Of a stretch of DNA of 64,000 bases, positions 28,631 to 38,865 are shown one piece after another. The DNA lies in assembly GCA_002686265.1 (NCBI GenBank), contig NZBA01000036.1, positions 1-64,000 of the forward strand, in the 5' to 3' direction. A model generated the notes under the pieces. The model saw only the letters and a list, made by a program, of their open reading frames with translations. It was not told the DNA's origin and made no database searches. This stretch comes from Planctomycetota bacterium (GTDB lineage Bacteria; Planctomycetota; UBA1135; GCA-002686595). Position 1 is the stretch's first letter; the number at the start of each line of letters is the position of its first letter. The position numbers and the translations under genes were made by a program.

Positions 28631-30690
28631 GCGCCTTCGCGGCGGCGACCCTGGACCTGCCGGCCCTGCAGGAAGTCCTGGTGGCGTTCGTGGAGACCTC
28701 GCTCGGCGCGCGCGCCGTGCGCGAGCTCGCTCCGCTCGCGTCCGACGAGGTGCGCGACGCCTTGGCGCGCGTAGGGGAGATCGAGCTCCTCGAGCGCGCC
28801 GGGGAACGGCTCGGCTTGGGCGGTGTGACCGACCCGGCGCCGCTGGTGGAAGCGGCCCGCGAGGGACCCCTGGACGAGGCGGAGGTCGCCCGCCTGCGCG
28901 GCTTCCTGGCGGCGGTCGAGCGCCTGGGGCACTGGCTCGAGCGGCGCGCGGGGGAGTGTCCGCGCCTGGGCCGGCTGGGAGCGGACCTGCCGGACCTCTC
29001 GGCCCTGCGCGAGCGCGTGGACGCGGTGGTGGACGAGCGCGGGCGCGTCGTCGACACCGCGTCGCCCCTGTTGGCGCGCCTGCGCAGCGAGGAGCGCGAG
29101 CTGGCGCGCAAGATCGACAGCACCCTGCGCCACCTCGCCACGCGCGACGGGCTCAAGCAGCACCTCTCCGACCACCGGCCCCACCTGCGCGGCGGGCGGC
29201 TGTGCCTGGCGGTCAAGGCCCAGAGCTCCGGCCGCGTGCGGGGCATCGTTCACGATCGCTCGCAGAGCGATCGCACGGCCTTCATCGAGCCGCGCGAGGC
29301 GGTCGAGCCCCAGAACCGCCTGGCGGATTGCCGCACCGAGGAGCGCCGTGAGCTGGCGCGGATCCTGAGCGAGCTGGCGCGCGACATCGGGCGCGAGGCG
29401 GAGCGGGTGGGGCTCGCGGCGAAGCTCCTCGCGCGGCTGGAGCTGGCCCTGGTGTCGGCGCGCTTCGCGGAGGCCTTCGAGGCACGCGTGCCCCTGCTCC
29501 CCGGTGAAGCCGGCGCGTCGCCCGGCCTGCTCCTGCGCTCGGCGCGCCACCCGCTGTTGATGGAGGAACTGCGCCGCGGGCGTCTGGCCGAGGTCGTCCC
29601 CATCGACCTGCGCCTGGGGGAGGACTTCGACCTGCTGGTCATCACCGGCCCCAACACCGGCGGCAAGACCCTGGCGCTCAAGACCGCCGGTCTCCTGGTG
29701 CTGATGACGCGCCTGGGGCTGCCACTTCCCTGCGCCGAGGGAACGACCGTGCCGCTCTACGCTGGCATCGCTGCCGACATCGGCGACGAGCAGGAGCTCA
29801 GCCAGAGCCTCTCGACCTTCTCGTCGCACCTGTTGCGCATTCGAGCCGGCCTGGAGCGGGCAGACGCGGACACCCTGGTGTTGATCGACGAGCTGGGCGG
29901 GGGGACCGACCCCGACGAGGGGGCGGCCCTGGGGGACGCGATCCTCTCCGAGCTGCTCGCGCGCGGGGCGCCGCCCCTGGTCAGCACGCATCTAGGGCGC
30001 CTCAAGGAGTTCGCCTACCGCAACAAGCGGGCGGAGAACGCCTGCGCGGAGTTCGACCTGGAGACCCTCGCTCCGCGCTACCGCCTGGTGATCGGGATCC
30101 CCGGCGATTCGGCTGCGCTGATCATCGCGCGGCGGCTGGGCCTCTCCGCCGAGCTCTGCGATGCCGCCGGCGAGCGCCTGGAGCGGCGCGACGAGCAGGT
30201 GTCCGCGCTCCTGGCGGAGGTGCGCGACGTGCGTACCGAGGCCGAACGGGTGCGCAGCTTGGCGGAGTCGCGCCTGGCGGACGCCGCTCAGGTTTCGCGC
30301 GAGGCGGGCAGCCTGCGTGATGACCTCGAGCGCCGCGGCGAACAGCTCGAGGCCGAGGCCCAGCGCGGCCTCGAGGAGCGTGTGCGCGAGGCGCGCGGGG
30401 CCCTGCTGCGTGCCGAGGCGCTCCTCGAGCAGGTCCCCGGCCGCCAGCGAGCGCCCCTCGCCGCCGCCCTCGCCGACGCGGAGCGGGCCCTGACCAGCGC
30501 CTCGCTCACCGAGCGCCGCCAGGCCTTCTTGGAGGGCCTGAAGAAGGGCGACCTGGTGTACCTGCCGCGCTACCGCCGGCGCTGCCCGGTGCACAAGGTG
30601 GACCGCGCCGGCGAGGTGCTGGTCGTCAAGCTCGGCTCGGTCAAGCTCGAGGTGGCCTTCGGCGAGGTCACGCCCTTCGAGAGTCTCTGA
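28609..30690 (+). CDS. MutS2-like ATPase lacking a C-terminal Smr domain
   Basis: Walker A ITGPNTGGKTLALKTAG, DIGDEQELSQSLSTFSSHL, LVLIDELGGGTDPDEGAALGDAIL, coiled coil, KOW-like end; GTG start overlaps the upstream ORF by 22 nt. Confidence 0.88.
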   Translation: MPPADPLSAFAAATLDLPALQEVLVAFVETSLGARAVRELAPLASDEVRDALARVGEIELLERAGERLGLGGVTDPAPLVEAAREGPLDEAEVARLRGFLAAVERLGHWLERRAGECPRLGRLGADLPDLSALRERVDAVVDERGRVVDTASPLLARLRSEERELARKIDSTLRHLATRDGLKQHLSDHRPHLRGGRLCLAVKAQSSGRVRGIVHDRSQSDRTAFIEPREAVEPQNRLADCRTEERRELARILSELARDIGREAERVGLAAKLLARLELALVSARFAEAFEARVPLLPGEAGASPGLLLRSARHPLLMEELRRGRLAEVVPIDLRLGEDFDLLVITGPNTGGKTLALKTAGLLVLMTRLGLPLPCAEGTTVPLYAGIAADIGDEQELSQSLSTFSSHLLRIRAGLERADADTLVLIDELGGGTDPDEGAALGDAILSELLARGAPPLVSTHLGRLKEFAYRNKRAENACAEFDLETLAPRYRLVIGIPGDSAALIIARRLGLSAELCDAAGERLERRDEQVSALLAEVRDVRTEAERVRSLAESRLADAAQVSREAGSLRDDLERRGEQLEAEAQRGLEERVREARGALLRAEALLEQVPGRQRAPLAAALADAERALTSASLTERRQAFLEGLKKGDLVYLPRYRRRCPVHKVDRAGEVLVVKLGSVKLEVAFGEVTPFESL

Positions 30691-30710
30691 GCGCTTCGCG
30701 CCCCGATCCG

Positions 30711-30716
30711 TATACT
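30711..30716 (+). promoter_or_regulatory. Candidate -10 element TATACT, 8 nt before the response regulator ATG
   Basis: TATACTctccgccgATG; weak -35. Confidence 0.4.
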
Positions 30717-30724
30717 CTCCGCCG

Positions 30725-31111
30725 ATGGCCGACCTGTTGCTGGTGGATGACGATGCGCGCCTGGCCGAGCTCTGCGCTTGGTTTCTCGCCAGGAGCGGGC
30801 ACGAGGTGCGGACGGCGGGCTCCTACCGCGAGGCGCGCGAGCTGCTCGCCGAGCGCGTGCCGCAGCTGATGCTGGCCGACCTCGACCTGGGGGCCGAGAG
30901 CGGGCGCGTGGAGCTGCGGAATCTGGCGGCCGAGGGCCTCCTGCCGCCCACCCTGGTCGTCTCCGGCTACCTCGACGCCGCCCTCGGCGCGGAGCTCGAG
31001 GCCATCGAGAACGTGTGCGGGACCCTCCCCAAGCCCTTCGACCCCGGCGAGCTGGCGACGCGCGTCGAGCTCTGCCTGGCGCGGGAGACGGCGGCGGAAG
31101 GGGGAGGGTGA
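30725..31111 (+). CDS. Stand-alone response regulator receiver domain protein
   Basis: LLLVDDDARLAELCAWFL, LMLADLDLG, TLVVSGY, TLPKPFDPGEL. Confidence 0.85.
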   Translation: MADLLLVDDDARLAELCAWFLARSGHEVRTAGSYREARELLAERVPQLMLADLDLGAESGRVELRNLAAEGLLPPTLVVSGYLDAALGAELEAIENVCGTLPKPFDPGELATRVELCLARETAAEGGG

Positions 31112-32265
31112 GCGCCCTCGTCTGGCGCACCGCCGGCGAGTCCCACGGCGGGTCGCTGCTCGGGATCGTCGAGGGCATGCCGTCGGGCCTGCGCCTGTCG
31201 GCCGAGCGCGTGGACCGCGAGCTCGCCCGGCGGCAGGGGGGCTACGGCCGCGGCGGGCGCATGAAGATCGAGCGCGACCGCGTGGAGCTCCTCGCCGGCA
31301 CGCGCGGCGGCCTGACCCTCGGCTCGCCGATCGCCTTTCGCCTGCCCAACCGCGACGACTCGATCGAGAAGCTCGGTGTGCCCGCCAGCGCACGTCCGGG
31401 GCACGCCGATCTCGCTGGCTGCCAGAAGCACGGTCACCGCGATCCGCGGGCGATCATGGAGCGTGCCAGCGCGCGCGAAACCGCCGCGCGGGTCGCGGCC
31501 GGAGGCATCGCGCGCCAGCTGCTCGAGCACCTCGGGATCGAGGTCTTCGCCCACGTGGTGGAGCTAGGCGGTGTGCGCGCCGACGCGGGTGCCTTCGAGG
31601 CCGCCGGCGAGCGGCGCGATGCCCTGCGCGCGGCGAGTGCGTTCACTTGTCTCGCCTCGGAGTGCGAGGAGCCCATGCGTGCCGCCATCGACGCGGCGCG
31701 CGAGGCGGGGGACACCCTCGGCGGGATCTTCGAGGTGCGGGCGGTGGGCCTGCCTCCCGGCCTGGGAGGCTACGCGGCCGCCGGCGAGCGCTTGACCGGC
31801 CGCATCGGCGGCGCCCTGCTATCGATCCCGGCCATCAAGGGCGTGGAGTTCGGCCTGGGCTTCGAGGCCGCCCGTCGCCCGGGCTCGGCGGTTCACGATC
31901 CGATCCGCCTGTGCGGAGAACGGAATGGCGAGGGGCGCTGGGGCCGCTTCGAGCGCACGACGAACGCCGCGGGGGGTCTGGAAGGCGGGATGACGACCGG
32001 CGAGCCCCTGGTGGTGCGGGCGGCCATGAAGCCCATCTCGACTCTGCGCCGCGGCTTGCCGACGGTGGACTTCGAGACGGGAGCGACCGTGGAGTCGACC
32101 TGGCAGCGCTCGGACGTGAGCGCGGTGCCGGCAGCCGGGGTCGTGGGGGAGGCCATGGTGGCCCTGGAGCTGGCGGCGGTGGTGCGCGAGCAGTTCGGCG
32201 GAGACTCCCTGGCCCAGCTCGAACGCGCTTGGGAGGCCTATCGGGCGGAGCTGGACGGGATCTGA
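31108..32265 (+). CDS. aroC: Chorismate synthase
   Basis: WRTAGESHGGSLLGIVEGMPSGL, RRQGGYGRGGRMKIE, GHADLAGCQKHGHRDPRAIMERASARETAARVAAG; GTG start overlaps upstream stop. Confidence 0.95.
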   Translation: MSALVWRTAGESHGGSLLGIVEGMPSGLRLSAERVDRELARRQGGYGRGGRMKIERDRVELLAGTRGGLTLGSPIAFRLPNRDDSIEKLGVPASARPGHADLAGCQKHGHRDPRAIMERASARETAARVAAGGIARQLLEHLGIEVFAHVVELGGVRADAGAFEAAGERRDALRAASAFTCLASECEEPMRAAIDAAREAGDTLGGIFEVRAVGLPPGLGGYAAAGERLTGRIGGALLSIPAIKGVEFGLGFEAARRPGSAVHDPIRLCGERNGEGRWGRFERTTNAAGGLEGGMTTGEPLVVRAAMKPISTLRRGLPTVDFETGATVESTWQRSDVSAVPAAGVVGEAMVALELAAVVREQFGGDSLAQLERAWEAYRAELDGI

Positions 32266-32306
32266 GAGCCCTTTGGACCTCCCGCGAGGGATTCACGACC
32301 CGACTC

Positions 32307-32334
32307 TTGACCCGGGCGACGCGACGCGTACCAT
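32307..32334 (+). promoter_or_regulatory. Candidate promoter for the tRNA-tuf cluster
   Basis: TTGACC (32307-32312) - 16 nt - TACCAT (32329-32334), upstream of the tRNA at 32417. Confidence 0.45.
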
Positions 32335-32416
32335 ACCGCGCTCCTTCAACCGCCCGAGGGACTCAACCAGCCCACGCCGGGGAGTCCTGCTCTCGCCGGC
32401 GGCCCGCTGGTTGCAC

Positions 32417-32492
32417 GCCAGCGTAGCTCAGTTGGCAGAGCACCTGATTTGTAATCAGGCGGTCGCGAGTTCGAGTCTCGCCGCTGGCTCCA
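32417..32492 (+). tRNA. tRNA-Thr (anticodon TGT), CCA encoded
   Basis: Acceptor GCCAGCG/CGCTGGC, anticodon loop TTTGTAA, T-arm GTTCGAGTC. Confidence 0.95.
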
Positions 32493-32795
32493 GCGGCGGG
32501 TCGGTCTCGGCGGGCGAAGGGGACCGCGCTCCGGCGTGGCTGTTCACTGGAAACGAAGATCACTGGATGACACGGGAGCGGTGAGCGCCCGCCGGCCCAT
32601 GAAAGTGGGCGGCACGGCGCCCGCGTCGGACCGGGCTCCGAGTGAGACGAGCCGAGTGCGCGTCGTCGCCATGCGCGCCGCGGAGTGAATGACGGCGTGG
32701 GCGGGGCCGACGCCTGCGCACTCCAGGCGGGCTGACTACTCGCCCTCCACGAGCGGTGCCGGCAGACACGCACCGAGAAAGACCCACATCCGGGC

Positions 32796-32880
<85 letters not shown>

Positions 32881-32934
32881 TCTACGAAGTACCGGCAAGC
32901 ACACCGGCGGACCACCCCACGGGCGGGCCCAGAA

Positions 32935-33008
32935 GCGGGCGTAGTTCAATGGTAGAACGTCAGCCTTCCAAGCTGATCGCGTGGGTTCGATTCCCATCGC
33001 CCGCTCCA
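32935..33008 (+). tRNA. tRNA-Gly (anticodon TCC), CCA encoded
   Basis: Acceptor GCGGGCG/CGCCCGC, anticodon loop CTTCCAA. Confidence 0.95.
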
Positions 33009-33037
33009 AATCACCTGACGGCAAACCACCTGACGAC
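33008..33037 (+). repeat. Imperfect 15-bp tandem duplication in tRNA spacer
   Basis: aaatcacctgacggc / aaaccacctgacgac. Confidence 0.6.
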
Positions 33038-33090
33038 AAATCCGAGCACCCGGCGGGCACCCGGCACCGACGCCAGCCCGAAGCGGGCCA

Positions 33091-33165
<75 letters not shown>

Positions 33166-33255
33166 GAGACCCAGCTTCCAAAGCTACGCCCGACAGGACC
33201 CATCCGAGCCAGCCGGCGATGCACCTCGGCGGCGACGGAGAAGTACACCTTACCG

Positions 33256-33286
33256 AGCTCTTTCCAGCCGCAGCTCTTTCCAGCCG
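33256..33286 (+). repeat. 16-bp-period direct repeat between tRNA-Thr and tuf
   Basis: agctctttccagccg at 33256-33270 and 33272-33286. Confidence 0.8.
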
Positions 33287-33519
33287 CTCTAGCTCATCCC
33301 GGCGGTGCTCCTCCTCCCAGGCCGCAGAACTCCCGCTCCCACCAGTGATCAAGACAGCGACGACCAGGACAGCCTGATCACCGAACAACTGATTCAAGAA
33401 CAACGAGTACGACCGAACGGCCCGACGCGGCGCTCAGCGCGGCGGCGGGCAGAGTCCAGAACCATTCCCTACCGACCCCACCCGCTGGGCATCGCCCACG
33501 AGCAACGAGTACCAAGAAC

Positions 33520-34728
<1,209 letters not shown>

Positions 34729-34861
34729 TTCCGCTAACGGATCCCGCGAGAGGAAGGCCGGGCGCCTTCCCCGCGTGGGGGTCGGCACGGCGCCCGCGCG
34801 CCGCGCCCGGCCGCAGACGTGACGGTGCCCGCTGAAGACCGCGACCGCTGAAGATCCCCCG

Positions 34862-35020
34862 ATGAAGATCAAGGAACGATACGTATTCCTCGAGTGCACC
34901 GAGTGTAGGAACCGCAACTACACGACGCACAAGCGGCTGAAGGCCGCCTACAAGCTCGAGAAGAAGAAGTACTGCCGCTTCTGCAAGCGGCACACGTCCC
35001 ACAGGGAGAAGAAGCTCTAG
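34862..35020 (+). CDS. rpmG: 50S ribosomal protein L33 (zinc-binding form)
   Basis: Own translation [52 protein letters not shown] with two CxxC pairs; missing from the ORF track because it is short. Confidence 0.95.
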   Translation: MKIKERYVFLECTECRNRNYTTHKRLKAAYKLEKKKYCRFCKRHTSHREKKL

Positions 35021-35062
35021 TCGCCCCCCCCTCGCGGGCGGACGAAACGGAGGTTCCCAGGC

Positions 35063-35491
35063 ATGGCCTACAAAAAAGACCAGGGGCGGATGGCGCGCAT
35101 GGCCGTGTTCTGGTTCATGGCCGCGCTCTTGTTCTACGGCTGCCTCTCCCTCTACCGCGAGCTGGTCGGCCGCGTCGACTCTCTCGCGAACAACCTCGCG
35201 GGACGCATCCCCGTTCTCGGCCTTGAGGTCAACGGCGCGCTGCTCGTCACCGGCGCCGTGTTCGGGGGCGTGCTGCTGTTGACCTACCGCTACACCGAGC
35301 GTCCGCGCACGGCGGATCTGTTGATCGAGACCGAGAGCGAACTCAAGAAGGTGACCTGGCCGACCGTCGACGAGGCCTTCAAGTCCTCGATCGTGGTCGT
35401 GTTGACCGTCGCCTTTCTGATGGCCTTCCTCGCCTTCAGCGACGCCCTGCTCGGGCGCGTGGCGAGGGTCATTCTGATGGGGAGGAGCTGA
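35063..35491 (+). CDS. secE: Preprotein translocase subunit SecE with N-terminal membrane extension
   Basis: C-terminal ESELKKVTWPTVDEAFKSSIVVVLTVAFLMAFLAF; position between rpmG and nusG. Confidence 0.92.
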   Translation: MAYKKDQGRMARMAVFWFMAALLFYGCLSLYRELVGRVDSLANNLAGRIPVLGLEVNGALLVTGAVFGGVLLLTYRYTERPRTADLLIETESELKKVTWPTVDEAFKSSIVVVLTVAFLMAFLAFSDALLGRVARVILMGRS

Positions 35492-35494
35492 ATC

Positions 35495-36046
35495 GTGAGC
35501 CACAGATGGTACTTCGTCCGTTGCCAATCGGGGCGCGAGGACAGCATCGCCCGCAACGCCTCGACGCGCCTGAAGGTCTCGGGCCTGGAGGACATCGTGC
35601 CCCAGATCCTGGTTCCATTCGAGAAGGTCACCGACCTCAAGAACGGGAAGAAGCGCACGGTGAGCAGGAAGCTCTATCCCGGGTACCTGATGGTGCAGGC
35701 GGACATCGACGACGCCGAGGACAACCGCACGCACATGGTGCGCGGCACCCTGCGGTCGGTGGACGGGCTGCGCGAGTTCCTCGGAAGCGGGGGAGAAGCC
35801 ACGCCCCTGACCGAGAGCGAGGTCTCCGCCATCCTGGCGCGCATGTCGGACTCCGAGGCCCGACCGCAAGTGCGCATCGGCATGCAAGAGGGCGATCTTG
35901 TGAAGATCAAGTCGGGGGCCTTCGACGGGTTCGATGGAACCGTCGACGAGGTCAACGCCGAGAAGGGGACGATCCGGGTCGTTGTGACGATCTTCGGCCG
36001 TCCGACGCCTGTTGAACTGGAGTACTGGGAAGTGGAGGCCGTCTGA
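35495..36046 (+). CDS. nusG: Transcription termination/antitermination factor NusG
   Basis: [46 protein letters not shown]. Confidence 0.96.
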   Translation: MSHRWYFVRCQSGREDSIARNASTRLKVSGLEDIVPQILVPFEKVTDLKNGKKRTVSRKLYPGYLMVQADIDDAEDNRTHMVRGTLRSVDGLREFLGSGGEATPLTESEVSAILARMSDSEARPQVRIGMQEGDLVKIKSGAFDGFDGTVDEVNAEKGTIRVVVTIFGRPTPVELEYWEVEAV

Positions 36047-36048
36047 GC

Positions 36049-36474
36049 ATGGCTAAGCAACTGACAGCCAAGATCAAGCTGCACTGCCCCGCGGGGCAGG
36101 CGACGCCCGCCCCGCCCGTCGGCCCCGCCCTCGGCGCCCACGGTCTGAACATCTCCGACTTCGTCAAGATGTTCAACGACCGCACGCGCGAGCAAATGGG
36201 CCTGGTCATTCCCGTCGAGATCAACGTCTACCAAGACCGCACATTCGACTTCATCCTGAAGTCGCCGCCGGCCTCGGTTCTGCTGAAAAAGAAGGCGGGC
36301 GTCGAGAAGGGCGCCGGGGTCGTGGGGACGGAGATCGTCGGCCAAGTGACCCGGGCGGATTTGGAGGAGATCGTGGAGATGAAGAAAGCGGACCTCAATG
36401 CACGGAGCATCGACGAGGCCTGCCGCATCATCGCCGGAACGGCCCGCTCGATGGGCATCGAGGTCGTGGAGTGA
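36049..36474 (+). CDS. rplK: 50S ribosomal protein L11
   Basis: [39 protein letters not shown]. Confidence 0.97.
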   Translation: MAKQLTAKIKLHCPAGQATPAPPVGPALGAHGLNISDFVKMFNDRTREQMGLVIPVEINVYQDRTFDFILKSPPASVLLKKKAGVEKGAGVVGTEIVGQVTRADLEEIVEMKKADLNARSIDEACRIIAGTARSMGIEVVE

Positions 36475-36531
36475 CATGGTTCGTGGAGTGACATGGTTCG
36501 TGGAGTGACATGGTTCGTGGAGTGACATTGT
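36464..36531 (+). repeat. Four tandem 17-bp repeats spanning the rplK stop and rplA start
   Basis: TCGTGGAGTGACATGGT x3 plus TCGTGGAGTGACATTGT, contiguous at 36464-36480, 36481-36497, 36498-36514, 36515-36531. Confidence 0.97.
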
Positions 36532-37213
36532 GAAGCGCAGCCGCAGATACATCGAAGCCGTCGCACAGGTGGACAAGGAACGCGTCTACGAGCCCGCAGA
36601 GGCTCTGGACGTGCTCAAGAGCCTGCCGGCACCCAAGTTCGACGAGTCCGTCGAGGTCGTCTTGCGCCTGGGGATCGACCCGCGCAAGTCCGACCAGCTG
36701 GTGCGGGGCGCCGTGTCGCTCCCCAACGGGCTCGGGAAGCAGATCACCGTGGTCGTGTTCGCCGAAGGCGACAAGGCCGACGCCGCGCGCGAGGCGGGGG
36801 CGGACCACGTCGGCTCGGCGGACCTGGCCGCGAAGATCTCCGGCGGCTGGATGGACTTCGACGTCGTCATCACAAGCCCCGACATGATGAAGCACGTCGG
36901 CAAGCTCGGGAAGATCCTCGGCCCCCAAGGCAAGATGCCAAGCCCCAAGTCGGGCACCGTAACCCCCGAGGTCGCCCAAGCCGTCTCCGACTTCAAGGCC
37001 GGCAAGGTCGAGTTCCGCACGGACGACGGCGGCAACGTCCACGCCGCCGTGGGCAAGCGGTCCTTCTCGACGGGCGCATTGGCCGAGAACCTCAAGACCT
37101 TCGTCGACCACGTGACGGGCATGCGCCCGGCCACGGTCAAGGGCACCTTTGTTCGGCGCATCTGCGTTTCGACCTCCATGGGCCCGGGCCTGTGGGTTTC
37201 TCCCGGGAGCTAG
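36530..37213 (+). CDS. rplA: 50S ribosomal protein L1
   Basis: MKRSRRYIEAVAQVDKERVYEPAEAL...MKHVGKLGKILGPQGKMPSPKSGTVTPEV; GTG start. Confidence 0.96.
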   Translation: MKRSRRYIEAVAQVDKERVYEPAEALDVLKSLPAPKFDESVEVVLRLGIDPRKSDQLVRGAVSLPNGLGKQITVVVFAEGDKADAAREAGADHVGSADLAAKISGGWMDFDVVITSPDMMKHVGKLGKILGPQGKMPSPKSGTVTPEVAQAVSDFKAGKVEFRTDDGGNVHAAVGKRSFSTGALAENLKTFVDHVTGMRPATVKGTFVRRICVSTSMGPGLWVSPGS

Positions 37214-37216
37214 GTG

Positions 37217-37936
37217 ATGGCAAACCTCGTCAATACCCTGATCTGCAAGGAGCTCGACTCGGAGCTCACCGACGCCGAAGGCATGGTCCTCGTCTCCTTC
37301 GCGGGCCTGACCGTGGCGGAGACCGAGCAGGTACGCGGCGAACTGGCCGACCACGGCGTCAAGTTCCGCATGGTGCGCAACAACCTCGCCCAGCGCGTGA
37401 TGGCCGAGCGCGGGCTCGAGTTCCCCGACGACATCTACGTCGGCAACACCGCCCTGGCCTATGGAGACGCCGAGCAGGCCATCCTGGCGGCCAAGGTCTT
37501 TGCGGGCCCCGAGGTCAAGAAGGCAGGCAAGGTCAAGTTCAAGGCCGGCCTGCTCGAGGGCGAAATCCTCGACGCGGCCGACTCCCAAGCCCTGGCCGAC
37601 ATCCCCGACCGCCAGACCCTGCAGGCCAAGATCCTCGGCTGTGTGAGCGGGCCCGGACGCGGCATCGTGTGCGCGGTCTCCGGCGTGCCCAGTGGGCTCG
37701 CGCGGGTGGTCCAGGCCCACGTGGACGCCGGCGGCCCGCTGGAGGAGGCCGAGGCGGCCACCGAGACCGAGGCGGCGCAACCGGGCGCGGAGAGCGAACA
37801 ACCTCAGGCCGAGACCGCCGCCGAGGCCGCCGCCGAGACCGAGGCGGCCCCCGTGGCGCCGGCCGAGGCCGAAGCGACCGCCGAGGAGGCGCCTGAAGGC
37901 GCGTCCGAGGATGCAGCGGGGGAGGAAGAGGCGTAG
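37217..37936 (+). CDS. rplJ: 50S ribosomal protein L10 with long acidic Ala/Glu-rich C-terminal tail
   Basis: MVLVSFAGLTVAETEQVRGELADHGVKFRMVRNNLAQRVM; tail EEAEAATETEAAQPG...ASEDAAGEEEA. Confidence 0.93.
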   Translation: MANLVNTLICKELDSELTDAEGMVLVSFAGLTVAETEQVRGELADHGVKFRMVRNNLAQRVMAERGLEFPDDIYVGNTALAYGDAEQAILAAKVFAGPEVKKAGKVKFKAGLLEGEILDAADSQALADIPDRQTLQAKILGCVSGPGRGIVCAVSGVPSGLARVVQAHVDAGGPLEEAEAATETEAAQPGAESEQPQAETAAEAAAETEAAPVAPAEAEATAEEAPEGASEDAAGEEEA

Positions 37937-38080
37937 CCGTCTCCCCACAGAAACCCGAGCAGACCGAACGATCCACGATCCGCACCGCAGACGATCACGA
38001 GCGGGTTCGTCCACCGCCGACGGCGGCGACCCCTCTTTCCCTTCAGTTCCGCAGACGATTTTTCTCCAGGAGTGACCGAC

Positions 38081-38485
38081 ATGTCCGATGAGGCAACCGT
38101 CGAGCTCGATTCCGAGCTCCAGACCATCGCAGACCAACTCGACGGCCTGACCCTTCTTCAGGCTTCCAAACTCGTCCAACACCTCGAGGACAAGTGGGGA
38201 GTGAGCGCGGCCGCCCCGGTGGCCGTCATGGCCCCCGGCGCCGGCGGCGGCGACGCGGGCGGCGAGGAGGAGCAGACCTCCTTCGACGTCATCCTGCAGG
38301 CCGCGGGCGACAAGAAGATCCAGGTCATCAAGGAGGTCCGCGCGATCACCGGCCTGGGCCTCAAGGAGGCCAAGGGGCTGGTCGACTCGGCCCCCGCACC
38401 GGTCAAGGAGGGCATCCCGGCTGACGAGGCCGAGGCGCTCAAGGGCCAGCTCGAGACCGCCGGCGCGACTGTCGAGGTCAAGTAG
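38081..38485 (+). CDS. rplL: 50S ribosomal protein L7/L12
   Basis: EKTSFDV-like [47 protein letters not shown]; acidic Ala/Gly hinge. Confidence 0.96.
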   Translation: MSDEATVELDSELQTIADQLDGLTLLQASKLVQHLEDKWGVSAAAPVAVMAPGAGGGDAGGEEEQTSFDVILQAAGDKKIQVIKEVRAITGLGLKEAKGLVDSAPAPVKEGIPADEAEALKGQLETAGATVEVK

Positions 38486-38537
38486 CCCGGCGGCACCCGT
38501 GCCCGCGAACCTCCGTATGCCGGATCAGCCTCCGCAG

Positions 38538-38555
38538 TCGGGTCAGGTGACCCGA
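38538..38555. promoter_or_regulatory. Inverted repeat in the rplL-rpoB intergenic region
   Basis: TCGGGTCA-GG-TGACCCGA. Confidence 0.4.
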
Positions 38556-38865
38556 TCGACCTTTCGGGACCGCTCTGCGGGCTCAGAGGGGAAGGACGCT
38601 GCCGGCATCGCCTGCAACCATCGAACAGAGCGCCACGCCGGGCGGGCTACCTCCCGCCGGACGCGCTCCGTTCCCCTGTCGATTCTCGGGTTCTTCGAGG
38701 CTACACCGTAGGCTCGGATGAGGCCCCGGCCGCGGCGCGATGCGCCGTGGCCCGGGCAGCGTCCGCGTCGGCGGCTCCCGCCTCCGAGCGCCCTCTTTCC
38801 ATCCTGTCAGCCGGCATCGAACAAGCGACATTACCGCGATCCGGCCCAGTTGGTCAGCGGCTCAC

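Noticed and set aside
36464-36531. CRISPR-like interpretation of the 17-bp repeats
   Set aside because: Units are contiguous with no spacers and sit at a gene junction, so they are a simple tandem repeat
36428-38182. 584-aa minus-strand ORF opposite rplA/rplJ, reading through the 17-bp repeats as [19 protein letters not shown]
   Set aside because: The peptide repeat is only the antisense reading of the tandem repeat; the rest is a shadow frame
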